In this document: piece after piece, positions 52,752-61,478 of the stretch
How the letters are laid out: the number at the start of each line of letters is the position of its first letter
How positions within the stretch are numbered: the first letter of the stretch is position 1
Source: Caulobacter sp. UNC279MFTsu5.1
GTDB taxonomy: Bacteria > Pseudomonadota > Alphaproteobacteria > Caulobacterales > Caulobacteraceae
Length of the DNA: 64,000 nucleotides
Direction of reading: 5' to 3'
Assembly: GCF_900114015.1 (NCBI RefSeq)
Contig: NZ_FORN01000018.1
Coordinates: 1 to 64,000 of the forward strand
Notes under the pieces: generated by a model
What the model saw: the letters and a program-made list of their open reading frames with translations, nothing else
Database searches by the model: none
What the model was told of the DNA's origin: nothing
Made by a program: the position numbers and the translations under genes

Positions 52752-52858
52752 CATTTCAGGGGTCGGGTTCGATCGAAGCCCGATCGGCCGCCAGCTCAAC
52801 AGGCCGCACCACCACCGCCCGTCATGTCGGGCATGAAGTCCCGCTGTGGAGACACGCC

Positions 52859-53359
52859 ATGAACCGCTTCGCCCTCGCCTTCGCCGCCGCCTTGACCTTC
52901 ACCGCCCCCGCCTACGCCGGCGACTATCGCGTCGGCGGGATCGAGATTCGCCATCCGTGGACCCGGCCCGCCCGGGCCGGCGCGAACGGCGTCGGCTACC
53001 TGACCCTGGTCAATGTCGGCGGCAAGCCCGTCAAGCTGCTGATGGTCCAGAGCCCGGCGGCCCGCGCGGTGACCGTGCACCAGACCAGCCAGGAGGGCGG
53101 GATCTCGTCGATGCGGCCGGTGACCGGCCCCCTGAAGATCGCGCCGGGCGCCAGCGTCGCCTTCGCGCCCGGCGGCTATCACCTGATGCTGACGGGCCTG
53201 ACCCGCGCCCAGGCCGTGGGCGGCAAGGTGCCGCTGACCCTGGTGTTCGACGGCGGGCGGCGGATCCGCATCGAGCTGGCGGTGGAATCGGGCGCCCCGA
53301 AAGCCGGCGCCGCCCCGGCCGCGGCGGATCCTATGGCTGACATGCACCACGACCACTGA
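52859..53359 (+). CDS. PCu(A)C family copper chaperone
   Basis: A 166-residue periplasmic protein, signal peptide 1-20 (to AYAG). The PCuAC fold shows the copper-site spacing: His (VTVH) then ten residues to Met (ISSMRPV), then 22 residues to HxM (GYHLM). The family spacing from Met to HxM is usually 21, so one residue is extra. A Met- and His-rich tail (MADMHHDH) could add copper binding. These chaperones deliver Cu(I) to cytochrome oxidase CuA. No cox gene adjoins it. Followed closely by the M13 peptidase gene. Confidence 0.9.
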   Translation: MNRFALAFAAALTFTAPAYAGDYRVGGIEIRHPWTRPARAGANGVGYLTLVNVGGKPVKLLMVQSPAARAVTVHQTSQEGGISSMRPVTGPLKIAPGASVAFAPGGYHLMLTGLTRAQAVGGKVPLTLVFDGGRRIRIELAVESGAPKAGAAPAAADPMADMHHDH

Positions 53360-53440
53360 AAACATGACAAAAAAGTAAGGGACGAAACGCCCCGGTTGAT
53401 GGCCAAGTCACGGTTCGGTTTTTCAACGGATCGCGACTTC

Positions 53441-55567
53441 ATGAAACGAATCTGGTTCGCCGCCGCCGCCATGGCCGCGCTGTCCCTGGCGGCCTTCGGG
53501 GCGAACGCCCGCGAGGACCACGACCACGCCTGCCTGAACGACGCCTGCACCCTGCAATCGCTGTTCGTCGCCGCCGACGCGCCGGCCGCCGGCCCGGCGA
53601 CGATGTCGCTGGAGTCGCCGCGCTATGGCGACTGGGGCTTCGACGTGACGGGCATGGACCGCTCGGCCAGGCCGGGCGACGACTTCTACAAGTACGCCAA
53701 CGGGACCTGGGACGCCAACACCGCCATCCCCAGCGACCGCACCCGCTACGGCAATTTCGACAAGCTGGCCGAGCTGTCGGAGGCCCGCACCAGGGCGATC
53801 ATCACCGAAGCCGCCGCGAGCAAGACACCCGACGCCGACACGGTCAAGATCGGCGCCGCCTACAGGGCGTTCATGGACGAGGCCCTGGCGGAGAAGCTGG
53901 ACGCCAAGCCGATCGCCCCGGAGCTGGCCGACATCCGCAAGGTCGGGACCAAGGACGACTTCACCGCCCTGATGGGCCGCAACCCCACCACCGGCTTCTC
54001 GGCGATCCTGGGCCTGGGCATCAGCCCCGACGCCAAGAACCCCACGCGCTACGCTGTCTACGCCGCGACCGGCGGCCTCAGCCTGCCCGACCGCGACTAT
54101 TATCTCGACGCCAAGTTCGCCGAGAAGAAGACCGCCTACGAGGCCTATGTCGCGCAGATCCTGACCATGATCGGCTGGGACAAGCCCGCCGAGAACGCCA
54201 AGGCCATCGTCGCCTTCGAGACCCAGCTGGCCGAGGCCTCCTGGACTCGCGCCGAGCGTCGCGACCGCGACAAGACCTACAACCCCATGACCCTGGCCCA
54301 GCTCCAGGAGCTGACCCCGGGCTTCGCCTGGAACCGCTACCTGGTCGGGACCGAGCTGCCCCAGATCGACCGCGTGGTGGTGACCACCAACACCGCGTTC
54401 CCCAAGTTCGCCAAGATCTACGCCGACACGCCGCTGGACACCCTGAAGGCCTGGCAGGCGTTCAAGGTCGCCGACGGCGCCGCGCCGCTGCTGTCCAAGC
54501 GCTTCGTCGACGCCAGCTTCGCGTTCCGCAACAAGACCCTGGCCGGCCAGCCCGAGCAGAAGCCGCGCTGGAAGCGCGCCGTGGCGTCGGTCAACGACCA
54601 GCTGGGCGAGGCGGTCGGCCGCGTCTATGTGGCCCGCTACTTCCCGCCCGAGTCCAAGGCCAAGATGATCGACCTGGTCGACAACATCCGCGGCGTGCTG
54701 AAGGCCCGCCTGGAGACGCTGGACTGGATGTCGCCGCAGACCAAGGCCCAGGCCGAGGACAAGCTGGCCCAGTTCACCGTCAAGATCGGCTATCCCGACA
54801 AGTGGCGCGACTATTCCAAGCTGGTGATCAAGGCCGACGACGTCTACGGCAACGCCCTGCGCTCCGGCGCCTTCGAATGGCGCCACGACGTCGAACGGCT
54901 GAACCAGCCGGTCGACAAGACCGAGTGGGGCATGACCCCGCAGACGGTCAACGCCTACTACAATTCGGTCAACAACGAGATCGTCTTCCCGGCCGCCATC
55001 CTGCAGGCCCCGTTCTTCCATCCGGACGCCGACCCGGCCGTCAACTACGGCGGCATCGGCGGGGTGATCGGCCACGAGATCAGCCACGGCTTCGACGACC
55101 AGGGCCGCAAGTCGGACGGCAAGGGCGTGCTGCGCGACTGGTGGACCGCCGAGGACGCCGCCAAGTTCAAGGCCCAGGCCGACAAGCTGGGCGCCCAGTA
55201 CGGCGCCTTCGAGCCTCTGCCCGGCGCCAAGGTCAATGGCCAGCTGACCATGGGCGAGAACATCGGCGACATGGGCGGCCTGGCCTTCGCCCTGCAGGCC
55301 TATCACGCCTCGCTGGGCGGCAAGCCGGCCCCGGTGATCGACGGCTTCACCGGCGACCAGCGGGTCTATCTGGGCTGGGCCCAGGTCTGGCGCTCGAAGA
55401 TCCGCGACGACGCCCTGCGCCAGCAGGTGGTCAGCGACCCCCACTCGCCGGCCTACTACCGCGTCAACGGCACGATCCGGAACCAGGACGGCTGGTACAA
55501 GGCCTTCGACGTCAAGCCGGGCGACAAGCTGTACGTGGCGCCGGAGGACCGGGTGGACATCTGGTAG
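53441..55567 (+). CDS. M13 family metalloendopeptidase (neprilysin-like)
   Basis: A 708-residue secreted zinc peptidase. Signal peptide 1-22, the N-terminal M13 domain (RPGDDFYKYANGTW near 78) and the catalytic C-terminal domain with NAYYNSVNNEIVFPAAI near 505-521, zinc motif GVIGHEISHGFDDQG (HExxH) near 545 and the third ligand in ENIGDMGG near 607. Start at ATG 53441 directly precedes the signal peptide. Broad peptide cleavage in the periplasm or outside the cell is expected. It follows the PCuAC gene by about 80 bases and may share a transcript. Confidence 0.95.
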   Translation: MKRIWFAAAAMAALSLAAFGANAREDHDHACLNDACTLQSLFVAADAPAAGPATMSLESPRYGDWGFDVTGMDRSARPGDDFYKYANGTWDANTAIPSDRTRYGNFDKLAELSEARTRAIITEAAASKTPDADTVKIGAAYRAFMDEALAEKLDAKPIAPELADIRKVGTKDDFTALMGRNPTTGFSAILGLGISPDAKNPTRYAVYAATGGLSLPDRDYYLDAKFAEKKTAYEAYVAQILTMIGWDKPAENAKAIVAFETQLAEASWTRAERRDRDKTYNPMTLAQLQELTPGFAWNRYLVGTELPQIDRVVVTTNTAFPKFAKIYADTPLDTLKAWQAFKVADGAAPLLSKRFVDASFAFRNKTLAGQPEQKPRWKRAVASVNDQLGEAVGRVYVARYFPPESKAKMIDLVDNIRGVLKARLETLDWMSPQTKAQAEDKLAQFTVKIGYPDKWRDYSKLVIKADDVYGNALRSGAFEWRHDVERLNQPVDKTEWGMTPQTVNAYYNSVNNEIVFPAAILQAPFFHPDADPAVNYGGIGGVIGHEISHGFDDQGRKSDGKGVLRDWWTAEDAAKFKAQADKLGAQYGAFEPLPGAKVNGQLTMGENIGDMGGLAFALQAYHASLGGKPAPVIDGFTGDQRVYLGWAQVWRSKIRDDALRQQVVSDPHSPAYYRVNGTIRNQDGWYKAFDVKPGDKLYVAPEDRVDIW

Positions 55568-55669
55568 GCAGGCATCCTCGAGTTCGGAAGCCGGGCCCTG
55601 CCGGCCGGGGCCCGGCGATGATCAAGGATCATCGACGGACTGTCGAACATGGGAAGCGCCAGGGCCAGG

Positions 55670-56128
55670 TCACAGGATCTCGTGCACCTCGTAGCGGACG
55701 CCGCCCGGGATCCGGCCGCCCCGCGCGACGGCGACGATGCCGTTGAGCCAGCCGTACCGGTCCGACGACGTCTCGAAATAAGGCGTGGTGCGCAGGTAAT
55801 ATTCCGCGCTGTCGACGATCTCCCCGCGGGAGAGACGTTGGTCGACCTCCGCCGAAGCCCGGCGGACGCCGCGATAGGTCATCAGGATCGGGGCGCCGTC
55901 GTCGGTCGTCAGGAGCAGGCGAACATCCTGCTGGAAGGCGCCGTCGGCCCTCAGCAGCAGCAGATCGGAGCCGATGAGCGGGGACACCTCGCCCTTCAAG
56001 CGGTCGCCCTCGAAGGCGCCGCCGGACACGGGGTAGATGCGACGCTCGCCGGCCGGCGTGCGCCCCAGTTCGATCACCGGATGCAGGTGGAGGGTCAGGT
56101 CGAAGAGCGGACGGGCTTGCAGGGACAA
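55670..56128 (-). CDS. DUF3237 family protein
   Basis: A 152-residue protein. The beta-rich single domain begins with ARPLFDLTLHLHPVIELGRTPAGERRIYPVSGGAFEGDRLKGEVSP and continues with GSDLLLLRADGAFQQDVRLLL, matching the pattern of the DUF3237 beta-barrel family. Function unknown; some relatives sit near aromatic or terpene catabolism genes. No signal peptide. Divergent from a LysR-type regulator, which may control it. Confidence 0.82.
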   Translation of the reverse strand: MSLQARPLFDLTLHLHPVIELGRTPAGERRIYPVSGGAFEGDRLKGEVSPLIGSDLLLLRADGAFQQDVRLLLTTDDGAPILMTYRGVRRASAEVDQRLSRGEIVDSAEYYLRTTPYFETSSDRYGWLNGIVAVARGGRIPGGVRYEVHEIL

Positions 56129-56218
56129 ATTCCTACCTCCTATCTAGGCGGGCTCTTCTGACACCCTCGGGGGCGACGGCAAAACGCGGGTTTCTTGCGG
56201 TTACGACAAGGAGAGTTT

Positions 56219-57091
56219 GTGAAGCGTCCCTCCTTGGAATCCCTGCGGGTCTTGAGCGAATGCGTGCGGTCCGGCAGCTTCGCCGCGGCGGCGAAGACCC
56301 TGTTCCTGACCCCCGCCGCCGTCAGCCTGCGCATCCGCACGCTGGAGCAGGACCTTGGAAAGCCGCTGTTCGTGCGCAGGGGGCCGCGCGTGACCGCGAC
56401 ACAGGACGCGATCGCCCTGGCGGGGCGCGTCGACCGGGCCCTGGGCGACATCGACCAGGCGCTGGAGGCCTTCCACCGCGCCTGTCCGGTCATCCGCGTC
56501 ACGGCTCCGCCGACCTTCGCCGCCCGCTGGCTGGCGCCGCGCGTGGACCGGTATCAGGCCGACCATCCCGGCGTGGCGATCGAGCTCGACGTCTCGACGG
56601 ACCTGCGGCCCGGGCGCGACTTCGACATCGCCGTCCGAACCGGCAGCGGTCCCTGGCCGGACTGGACCTCACACCCGCTGTTTCCCGTCGACCTGACGCC
56701 GATGCTCGACCCGGACCAGGCCGCGCGGCGCCGCATCGTCCAGCCCACGGACCTGGAGGGACTGATCCTGCTGCCGCATCCGGATTGGCCGCGATGGCTG
56801 CGCGAGGCCGGCGCGCCCGACGACGCCCGGTTTCGGTTCGCCGCCGTGGACTATCCCAGCCACGAGCTGAACGCGGCCTCCGCCCTGGCCGGCCAGGGCG
56901 TGGCGCTGCTGCCCCGCAGCCTGTTCCAACCGATGCTGGATGACGGCCGCCTGGTCGCGCCGTTCGCCCATACCCTGGTCGACGCCGATTGGCATTTCGC
57001 GCTGCTGCACGAGGCGGAGACGCGGCCTGAACCGGCCGGCTTCGTGGCGTGGCTGCTGTCCCAGGCCCCGCAGTCGCCGAAGTCCAGGTAG
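56219..57091 (+). CDS. LysR family transcriptional regulator
   Basis: A 290-residue regulator. N-terminal winged helix-turn-helix (about 3-62, including SFAAAAKTLFLTPAAVSLRIRTLEQDLGKPLFVR), then a linker and an effector-binding domain (about 88-285). I set the start at GTG 56219, with AAGGAGAG (56208-56215) just upstream, rather than at the longer frame. It is divergent from the DUF3237 gene, the usual LysR-target arrangement, and its likely binding site lies in 56129-56218. Followed by a strong terminator. Confidence 0.93.
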   Translation: MKRPSLESLRVLSECVRSGSFAAAAKTLFLTPAAVSLRIRTLEQDLGKPLFVRRGPRVTATQDAIALAGRVDRALGDIDQALEAFHRACPVIRVTAPPTFAARWLAPRVDRYQADHPGVAIELDVSTDLRPGRDFDIAVRTGSGPWPDWTSHPLFPVDLTPMLDPDQAARRRIVQPTDLEGLILLPHPDWPRWLREAGAPDDARFRFAAVDYPSHELNAASALAGQGVALLPRSLFQPMLDDGRLVAPFAHTLVDADWHFALLHEAETRPEPAGFVAWLLSQAPQSPKSR

Positions 57092-57130
57092 ACGCGCCAC
57101 CGCCGCTCGCCCGCGGCGATCCGGCGACAA

Positions 57131-57165
57131 GAAAAAGGCGGCTCCCGAGGAAACCGCCATTTTTA
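57131..57165 (+). terminator. Terminator of the LysR-family gene
   Basis: AAAAAGGCGG...CCGCCATTTTT: a GGCGG / CCGCC stem with inner partial pairing (GCTCCC / GAGGAAAC), flanked by A5 and followed by T5. It lies 40 bases past the stop codon. Because both flanks are A/T runs it may also act from the other side, e.g. for hisG. Confidence 0.8.
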
Positions 57166-57483
57166 TCGAGTCCGTCAAAAACCTGAAATCGAGCCCAAAA
57201 ACACTAAACCCGTCGCGGGGGATAATCGCGACGGGTCCAGCTATTTCTCGATCATTCGATCTAGGTGGGCGTTTCCTCCCCGAAACGCCGAAGGAAGGGA
57301 GCTCTCTGTGGGCTCGTTTCTTCCTTGCAAGGGTTAGAAACGGCAAATCCGAGATGGTGTCAACGGCAACCATCGTGAATCCGCGACGACCGACGATATT
57401 TTTGACACAAAACGGTTAGATTGGACCAGCGGGTCAAACTTATCGCCGATCTCTCAGCAAATTTTTGACAACCCAGTCAAAAC
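57166..57483. other. 318-base intergenic region with tandem hairpins downstream of hisG
   Basis: It contains a 10-bp perfect hairpin (ACCCGTCGCG / CGCGACGGGT, 57208-57236), an 8-bp hairpin (GGCGTTTC / GAAACGCC, 57268-57289), and at the hisG end TTTTGAC-N6-GTCAAAA (57463-57482). TTTTTGACA words at about 57393 and 57463 could be -35 elements. Taken together it could hold a small RNA gene or a combined terminator/attenuator, but I find no defined product. No open frame is convincing. Confidence 0.5.
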
Positions 57484-58449
57484 TTACCGAAACAGCCGAT
57501 CCCGCAGCCTGTCCAGCACCGCCGACCGCGACTCGAAGACATAGTCCGGACGCGAGACGGTGACCGGCTCGACCCCGGCCGCCCCCAGGGCGGCGGCGGC
57601 CTCGAACAGGTCGGCCGCGGCCAGCAGGGCCCCGTTGGCCCGTCGCGCGCCCTGGCCGACGAACGGGGCCACGGCCGCCTGGCCCGCCGCGTCCTGCTCG
57701 GCCGGCCAGACCAGGGTGGCCAGCTTGGCCGCCCGACCCTTGGCTTCGACCACGGACAACAGCCGGGCCAGCGACCCGACCTGCTCCTCCGTCCACGGCG
57801 TGATCAGCGAGGCGGTCAGCTGGGCCTGGCTCTTCAGGATCACCCCGTCGGACAGGATCTTCAGCCCGTTGGCCGCCAGGGTCGCGCCGGTGGTGGTGAT
57901 GTCGACCACCAGCTCGGCCGCGCCGGCCGCCGGCGCCCCCTCGGTGGCCCCGCTGCTCTCGACGATCCGGTAGTCGGCCACGCCGTGGCGGGCGAAGAAG
58001 GCCCGGGTCTGGGTGACGTACTTGGTGGCCACGCGCAGACGCCGGCCGGTCTTGGCCAGGTGGGCGTGACCGACCTCGTCGACGTCGGCCATGGTGTCGA
58101 CGTCCAGCCAGCTCTTGGGAGCGGTGACCACCAGGTCGGCGCGGCCGAAGCCCAGGGCCCGCAGCAGCATGACCCGCGCGTCCATGTCCTCGCCCCGCTC
58201 GCGCAGCAGGTCCTCGCCGGTGACGCCCAGGTGCAGCTCGCCGCTGTCCAGCCCCGCGGCGATGTCGCCGGCCGACAGCAGCCGCACCGACACCCCCGGC
58301 AGGCCCGACAGCTCGGCCGAATAGCCGCGCGCGCCGCCCGACATCTCCAGCTTGAAGCCGCACTCGGCCAGCCAGGCCTCGACCTGGTCCTTCAGCCGGC
58401 CCTTGGACGGGATGGCGAAGATCATGGGCGTTGCTTGGGTCGCGCTCAT
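57484..58449 (-). CDS. hisG: ATP phosphoribosyltransferase catalytic subunit
   Basis: A 321-residue enzyme that starts histidine synthesis by joining ATP and PRPP. The two-lobed catalytic core covers residues about 8-230, with IPSKGRLKDQVEAWL at the start, the VTGEDLL segment, VATKYV near 155, and the PRPP loop VVDITTTGATLAANGL near 205. After this core come about 90 further residues of Ala-rich helical sequence that do not look like the ACT-type domain of long HisG. A HisZ partner is encoded just upstream (ATGA overlap), and HisZ usually goes with short HisG (about 210-230), so this length is odd. Cytoplasmic. Confidence 0.9.
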   Translation of the reverse strand: MSATQATPMIFAIPSKGRLKDQVEAWLAECGFKLEMSGGARGYSAELSGLPGVSVRLLSAGDIAAGLDSGELHLGVTGEDLLRERGEDMDARVMLLRALGFGRADLVVTAPKSWLDVDTMADVDEVGHAHLAKTGRRLRVATKYVTQTRAFFARHGVADYRIVESSGATEGAPAAGAAELVVDITTTGATLAANGLKILSDGVILKSQAQLTASLITPWTEEQVGSLARLLSVVEAKGRAAKLATLVWPAEQDAAGQAAVAPFVGQGARRANGALLAAADLFEAAAALGAAGVEPVTVSRPDYVFESRSAVLDRLRDRLFR

Positions 58450-59600
58450 TCGCCGCCTCCCGCATAGGCTCGCGCCGGGCGCACCATGCAGCCCACGGCG
58501 CCGGTTTTCGTCTCCGCCCCCACTCTTGTCGCATCGAGCCGCGCGGGCAGGCCGTCATAGCGGCCGCCGGCCGCCACCGGCCGCTCCTCGTCGAGGGCGG
58601 CGCTGCGCACCTCGAATAGGAAGCCGTCGTAATAGCCGAAGGCCCGGCCGAAGGCGGCGGCCAGGCGCAGGCGGTCCTCGGGCACGCCGCGCGCGACCAG
58701 GCCGGCCAGCCGCCGGCGCCAGCCGTCCAGGGCCGCGTCCAGCCCCGCCCGCTGCGGGCCGCCCAAGGCCGAGATGGCGTCCAGGGCCGCGTCCGGACGG
58801 TCGCCGACCGCCAGGAAGGCCCGCACGGCGTCGGCCTCGCCGACCGACAGCCGGCCGGTCTGCGCGGCCTGGGCGCGCTCGACCAGGCGGTGGGCGATCT
58901 CGGCCGGACGACGGCCGCCGACCGGCTCGATGCCGGCCAGGCTCCACAGCTCCTGCAGCACCGCCGAGGCCTCGGCCTCGGGCAGGCCGGCCAGCAGGGC
59001 GGCGATGCGGCTCTTCTCCTCGCCCGGCGCCTGGCCGCCGCCGTCGCCGCCGTCCAGCTCGATCCGCAGCTGGCGCGGCTTGCCGAACGCCCGCTTCAGC
59101 CGCGCGCCCAGCGGCGGGGTCAGGCCCAGGCTGTCGACGAAGGCCCCGAACAGGCTGACGTCGCCCAGCAGCAGGGTCAGGTCGCCGCGCCCGCCGGCCG
59201 CCGAGGCCGCCCAGGCCAGGGCGGCGATCTCGGCGTCGGCGCCCACGGGGTCGCCGGACTCGAAGGCCTCGACCCCGAGCTGCAGGAACTCCTCGGCCCG
59301 GTCGCCGCCCCGCGGCGCGACGCGGAACGCCTTGCCTTCGTAGAAGTAGCGGCCTTCGCCCGCGCCGCCGGCCAGGTGCTGGCGGGCGATGGCGACGGTG
59401 AAGTCGGGGCGCAGGCAGGCCTCCTCGCCCGCGTCGCCCGAGACCACGAACAATCGCGAGCGCATGGCCTCGCCGGCCAGGTCCAGCAACAGGCCCAGGG
59501 GCTGCAGCACCGGCGCGTCGGTCGGGGCGGCCCCGGCCGACAGGAACGGGGCGCGGATGGCGGCGAGCGCCTCCGCCGGAATGGAACGCTCGAGCCTCAC
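58446..59600 (-). CDS. hisZ: ATP phosphoribosyltransferase regulatory subunit
   Basis: A 384-residue HisRS paralogue that complexes with HisG. It resembles the catalytic domain of HisRS (LRPDFTVAIARQHLA near 90; GEGRYFYEGKAFRV near 108; EEFLQLGVEAFES near 128) but lacks the anticodon-binding domain. I chose GTG 59600 as start because hisS ends at 59605 and no ATG lies in frame after that; the longer frame runs through hisS. ATGA overlap with hisG downstream. Its presence beside true hisS is a typical alphaproteobacterial arrangement. Confidence 0.9.
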   Translation of the reverse strand: MRLERSIPAEALAAIRAPFLSAGAAPTDAPVLQPLGLLLDLAGEAMRSRLFVVSGDAGEEACLRPDFTVAIARQHLAGGAGEGRYFYEGKAFRVAPRGGDRAEEFLQLGVEAFESGDPVGADAEIAALAWAASAAGGRGDLTLLLGDVSLFGAFVDSLGLTPPLGARLKRAFGKPRQLRIELDGGDGGGQAPGEEKSRIAALLAGLPEAEASAVLQELWSLAGIEPVGGRRPAEIAHRLVERAQAAQTGRLSVGEADAVRAFLAVGDRPDAALDAISALGGPQRAGLDAALDGWRRRLAGLVARGVPEDRLRLAAAFGRAFGYYDGFLFEVRSAALDEERPVAAGGRYDGLPARLDATRVGAETKTGAVGCMVRPARAYAGGGE

Positions 59601-59604
59601 GACA

Positions 59605-61089
59605 TCAACCCCCGATGATCTTGCGCACCGCCGCGACCAGTTCGCCGCGCGGGATGGTCTGCTGGCCGGGCCGCTCGGCCTTCCAGGCGGCGTTGTCGGC
59701 GATGCCGGAGGCCAGCTCGCGGCCAAGATCCAAGTCCTTGATGGTCACCGTGCCGGCCGCGATCTCGTCGCCGCCCAGCATGATGGCGGCCGGCGACAGC
59801 CGGCGGTCGGCGTATTTCATCTGCGGCCGCATGCCCGAGGTCCCGAGATAGACCTCGGCCGAGATCCCCGCCGCGCGCAGCTCGCCGGCCACGGCGAAAT
59901 ATTCGCCCATGTGGGCCTGGTCGAAGGCGATGACCACCACCGGCCCGCGCGCCGCCCCGCCCGGCTCGCGCCCGGCCGCCCGCAGCGCCGCCGCCAGGCG
60001 CGAGACGCCGAACGAGAAGCCCGTGGCCGGGGTCGACTGGCCGGTGAACCGCGCCACCAGGTCGTCATAGCGCCCGCCGCCGCCGATCGAGCCGAAGCTG
60101 ACCTTGGCACCCTTGTCGTCCGTGGTCGACAGCAAGAGCTCGGCCTCGAACACCGCGCCGGTGTAGTATTCCAGTCCCCGGACGATCGACGGCTCAAACA
60201 GCGCCTGGTCGTCGGCCACGCCCAGGCTCTTCAGGGCCGCGTCGATCTTGGCCAGCTCGTCCAGCCCCGCGTCGCCCTCGGCCGAGCCGCCGATCACGTC
60301 GGCGATCTTGGCCAGCGTCTCGGACCGGCCGCCGCTCCCCGCCTGGACGAAGTCCAGCACCGAGTCGACCGCCTTGCCGACCAGGCCCGCGCCCTTGGTG
60401 AAGGCGCCGCTCTCGTCCAGCCGGCCCTCGCCCAGCAGCAGGCGCACGCCCTCGACGCCCAGGCGGTCCAGCTTGTCGACGGCGCGCAGCACGGCCAGCT
60501 TCTGGCCCTGGGTCTCGACCCCGGCCGCGGTCAGCAGGCCGTTCAGGAGCTTCCTATTGTTGATCTTCAGCACCGCCGCCCCGCGCGGCAGGCCGGCCGC
60601 CTCCAGCCCCTCGACGGCCATGGCGATGATCTCGGCGTCGGCCTCCGGACGGGCCGAGCCGACGGTGTCGGCGTCGCACTGGATGAACTCGCGGAACCGG
60701 CCCGGCCCCGGCTTCTCGTTGCGCCACACCGGCCCGAAGGCGTAGCGGCGGAACGGCTTGGGCAGGGTCTCCCAGTGCTGGGCGGCGAAGCGGGCCAGGG
60801 GCGCGGTCAGGTCGTAGCGCAGCGCCATCCACTGGTCATCGTCGTCCTGCAGGGCGAACACCCCCTCGTTGGGACGGTCGCTGTCGGGCAGGAACTTGCC
60901 CAGGGCGTCGGCATATTCGAACGCCCCGGTGTCCAGCGCCTCGAAGCCGTAGCGCTCGTAGACGGCCGACACCGCCTCCAGGATCGCCCGCTCGGCCCGC
61001 AGGTCGCGGGCGCGCTTGTCGGCGAAGCCGCGCGGGTTGCGGGCTTCGGGACGGAAGGTCTCGCCGGAGGTGTCTGGCTGGTCGGTCAT
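59605..61089 (-). CDS. hisS: Histidyl-tRNA synthetase, divergent alphaproteobacterial type
   Basis: A 494-residue class II synthetase that charges tRNA-His. Motif 2 region RNEKPGPGRFREFIQCDADTVG near 155-175 and HisA-type motif ARGLEYYTGAVFE near 305 are present, followed by an ABC-domain anticodon-binding region (about 370-490). QCD replaces the canonical Q-F/V-D-like context (REFHQFGVE in E. coli), marking the divergent HisRS of the alphaproteobacterial group that includes Caulobacter, in which tRNA-His lacks the extra G-1. First gene of the hisS-hisZ-hisG operon. Confidence 0.94.
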   Translation of the reverse strand: MTDQPDTSGETFRPEARNPRGFADKRARDLRAERAILEAVSAVYERYGFEALDTGAFEYADALGKFLPDSDRPNEGVFALQDDDDQWMALRYDLTAPLARFAAQHWETLPKPFRRYAFGPVWRNEKPGPGRFREFIQCDADTVGSARPEADAEIIAMAVEGLEAAGLPRGAAVLKINNRKLLNGLLTAAGVETQGQKLAVLRAVDKLDRLGVEGVRLLLGEGRLDESGAFTKGAGLVGKAVDSVLDFVQAGSGGRSETLAKIADVIGGSAEGDAGLDELAKIDAALKSLGVADDQALFEPSIVRGLEYYTGAVFEAELLLSTTDDKGAKVSFGSIGGGGRYDDLVARFTGQSTPATGFSFGVSRLAAALRAAGREPGGAARGPVVVIAFDQAHMGEYFAVAGELRAAGISAEVYLGTSGMRPQMKYADRRLSPAAIMLGGDEIAAGTVTIKDLDLGRELASGIADNAAWKAERPGQQTIPRGELVAAVRKIIGG

Positions 61090-61478
61090 GCGCGTCGGGT
61101 CCTGATCGTAGGTCTCGACGGATGGCGCTCGTACGAAGCCCCATCCGCCTTGGGCGGGGCTGCGGCTGGGCTGTCGCTAGAGCGAACGGACCCGGCCGAT
61201 CCCGCGAGGCGAGGTCGGATGGTGGTGGCGGCCGTGATGATGCGGCAGGCGGGTCATGGTGGCGGGGCTTGTAGCGGATAGGGGGCGATGGGGGAAGGGG
61301 TGAGGGCTCGGCATTCCATTTTGCGAGCAGCACGCCCTCCTTGGATCAACTCGCAACAATCATAAACTGGTCAAGAGGCCCAAACACCAGCTATCCAAAA
61401 GCTCAAGAGTCGAAGCTCAGCAAAATCCGCCATACAGAAGCGGATAGGCATGCTTCGAAATCGCTCGGGGAGGTCAAC
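61090..61478. other. 389-base intergenic region between hisS and the AT-rich orphan gene
   Basis: It should carry the hisS promoter (minus) and that of the orphan gene (plus). The sequence changes from high GC to mixed composition near 61300, the likely left edge of acquired DNA. A frame from TTG 61341 to 61478 continues into the orphan gene but has no ribosome-binding site. No tRNA, direct repeat or integrase fragment was found at the edge. Confidence 0.55.

Noticed and set aside
59389..61281. Plus-strand frame of 630 codons opposite hisS and hisZ
   Set aside because: Antisense shadow of the his operon with no family motif or ribosome-binding site.
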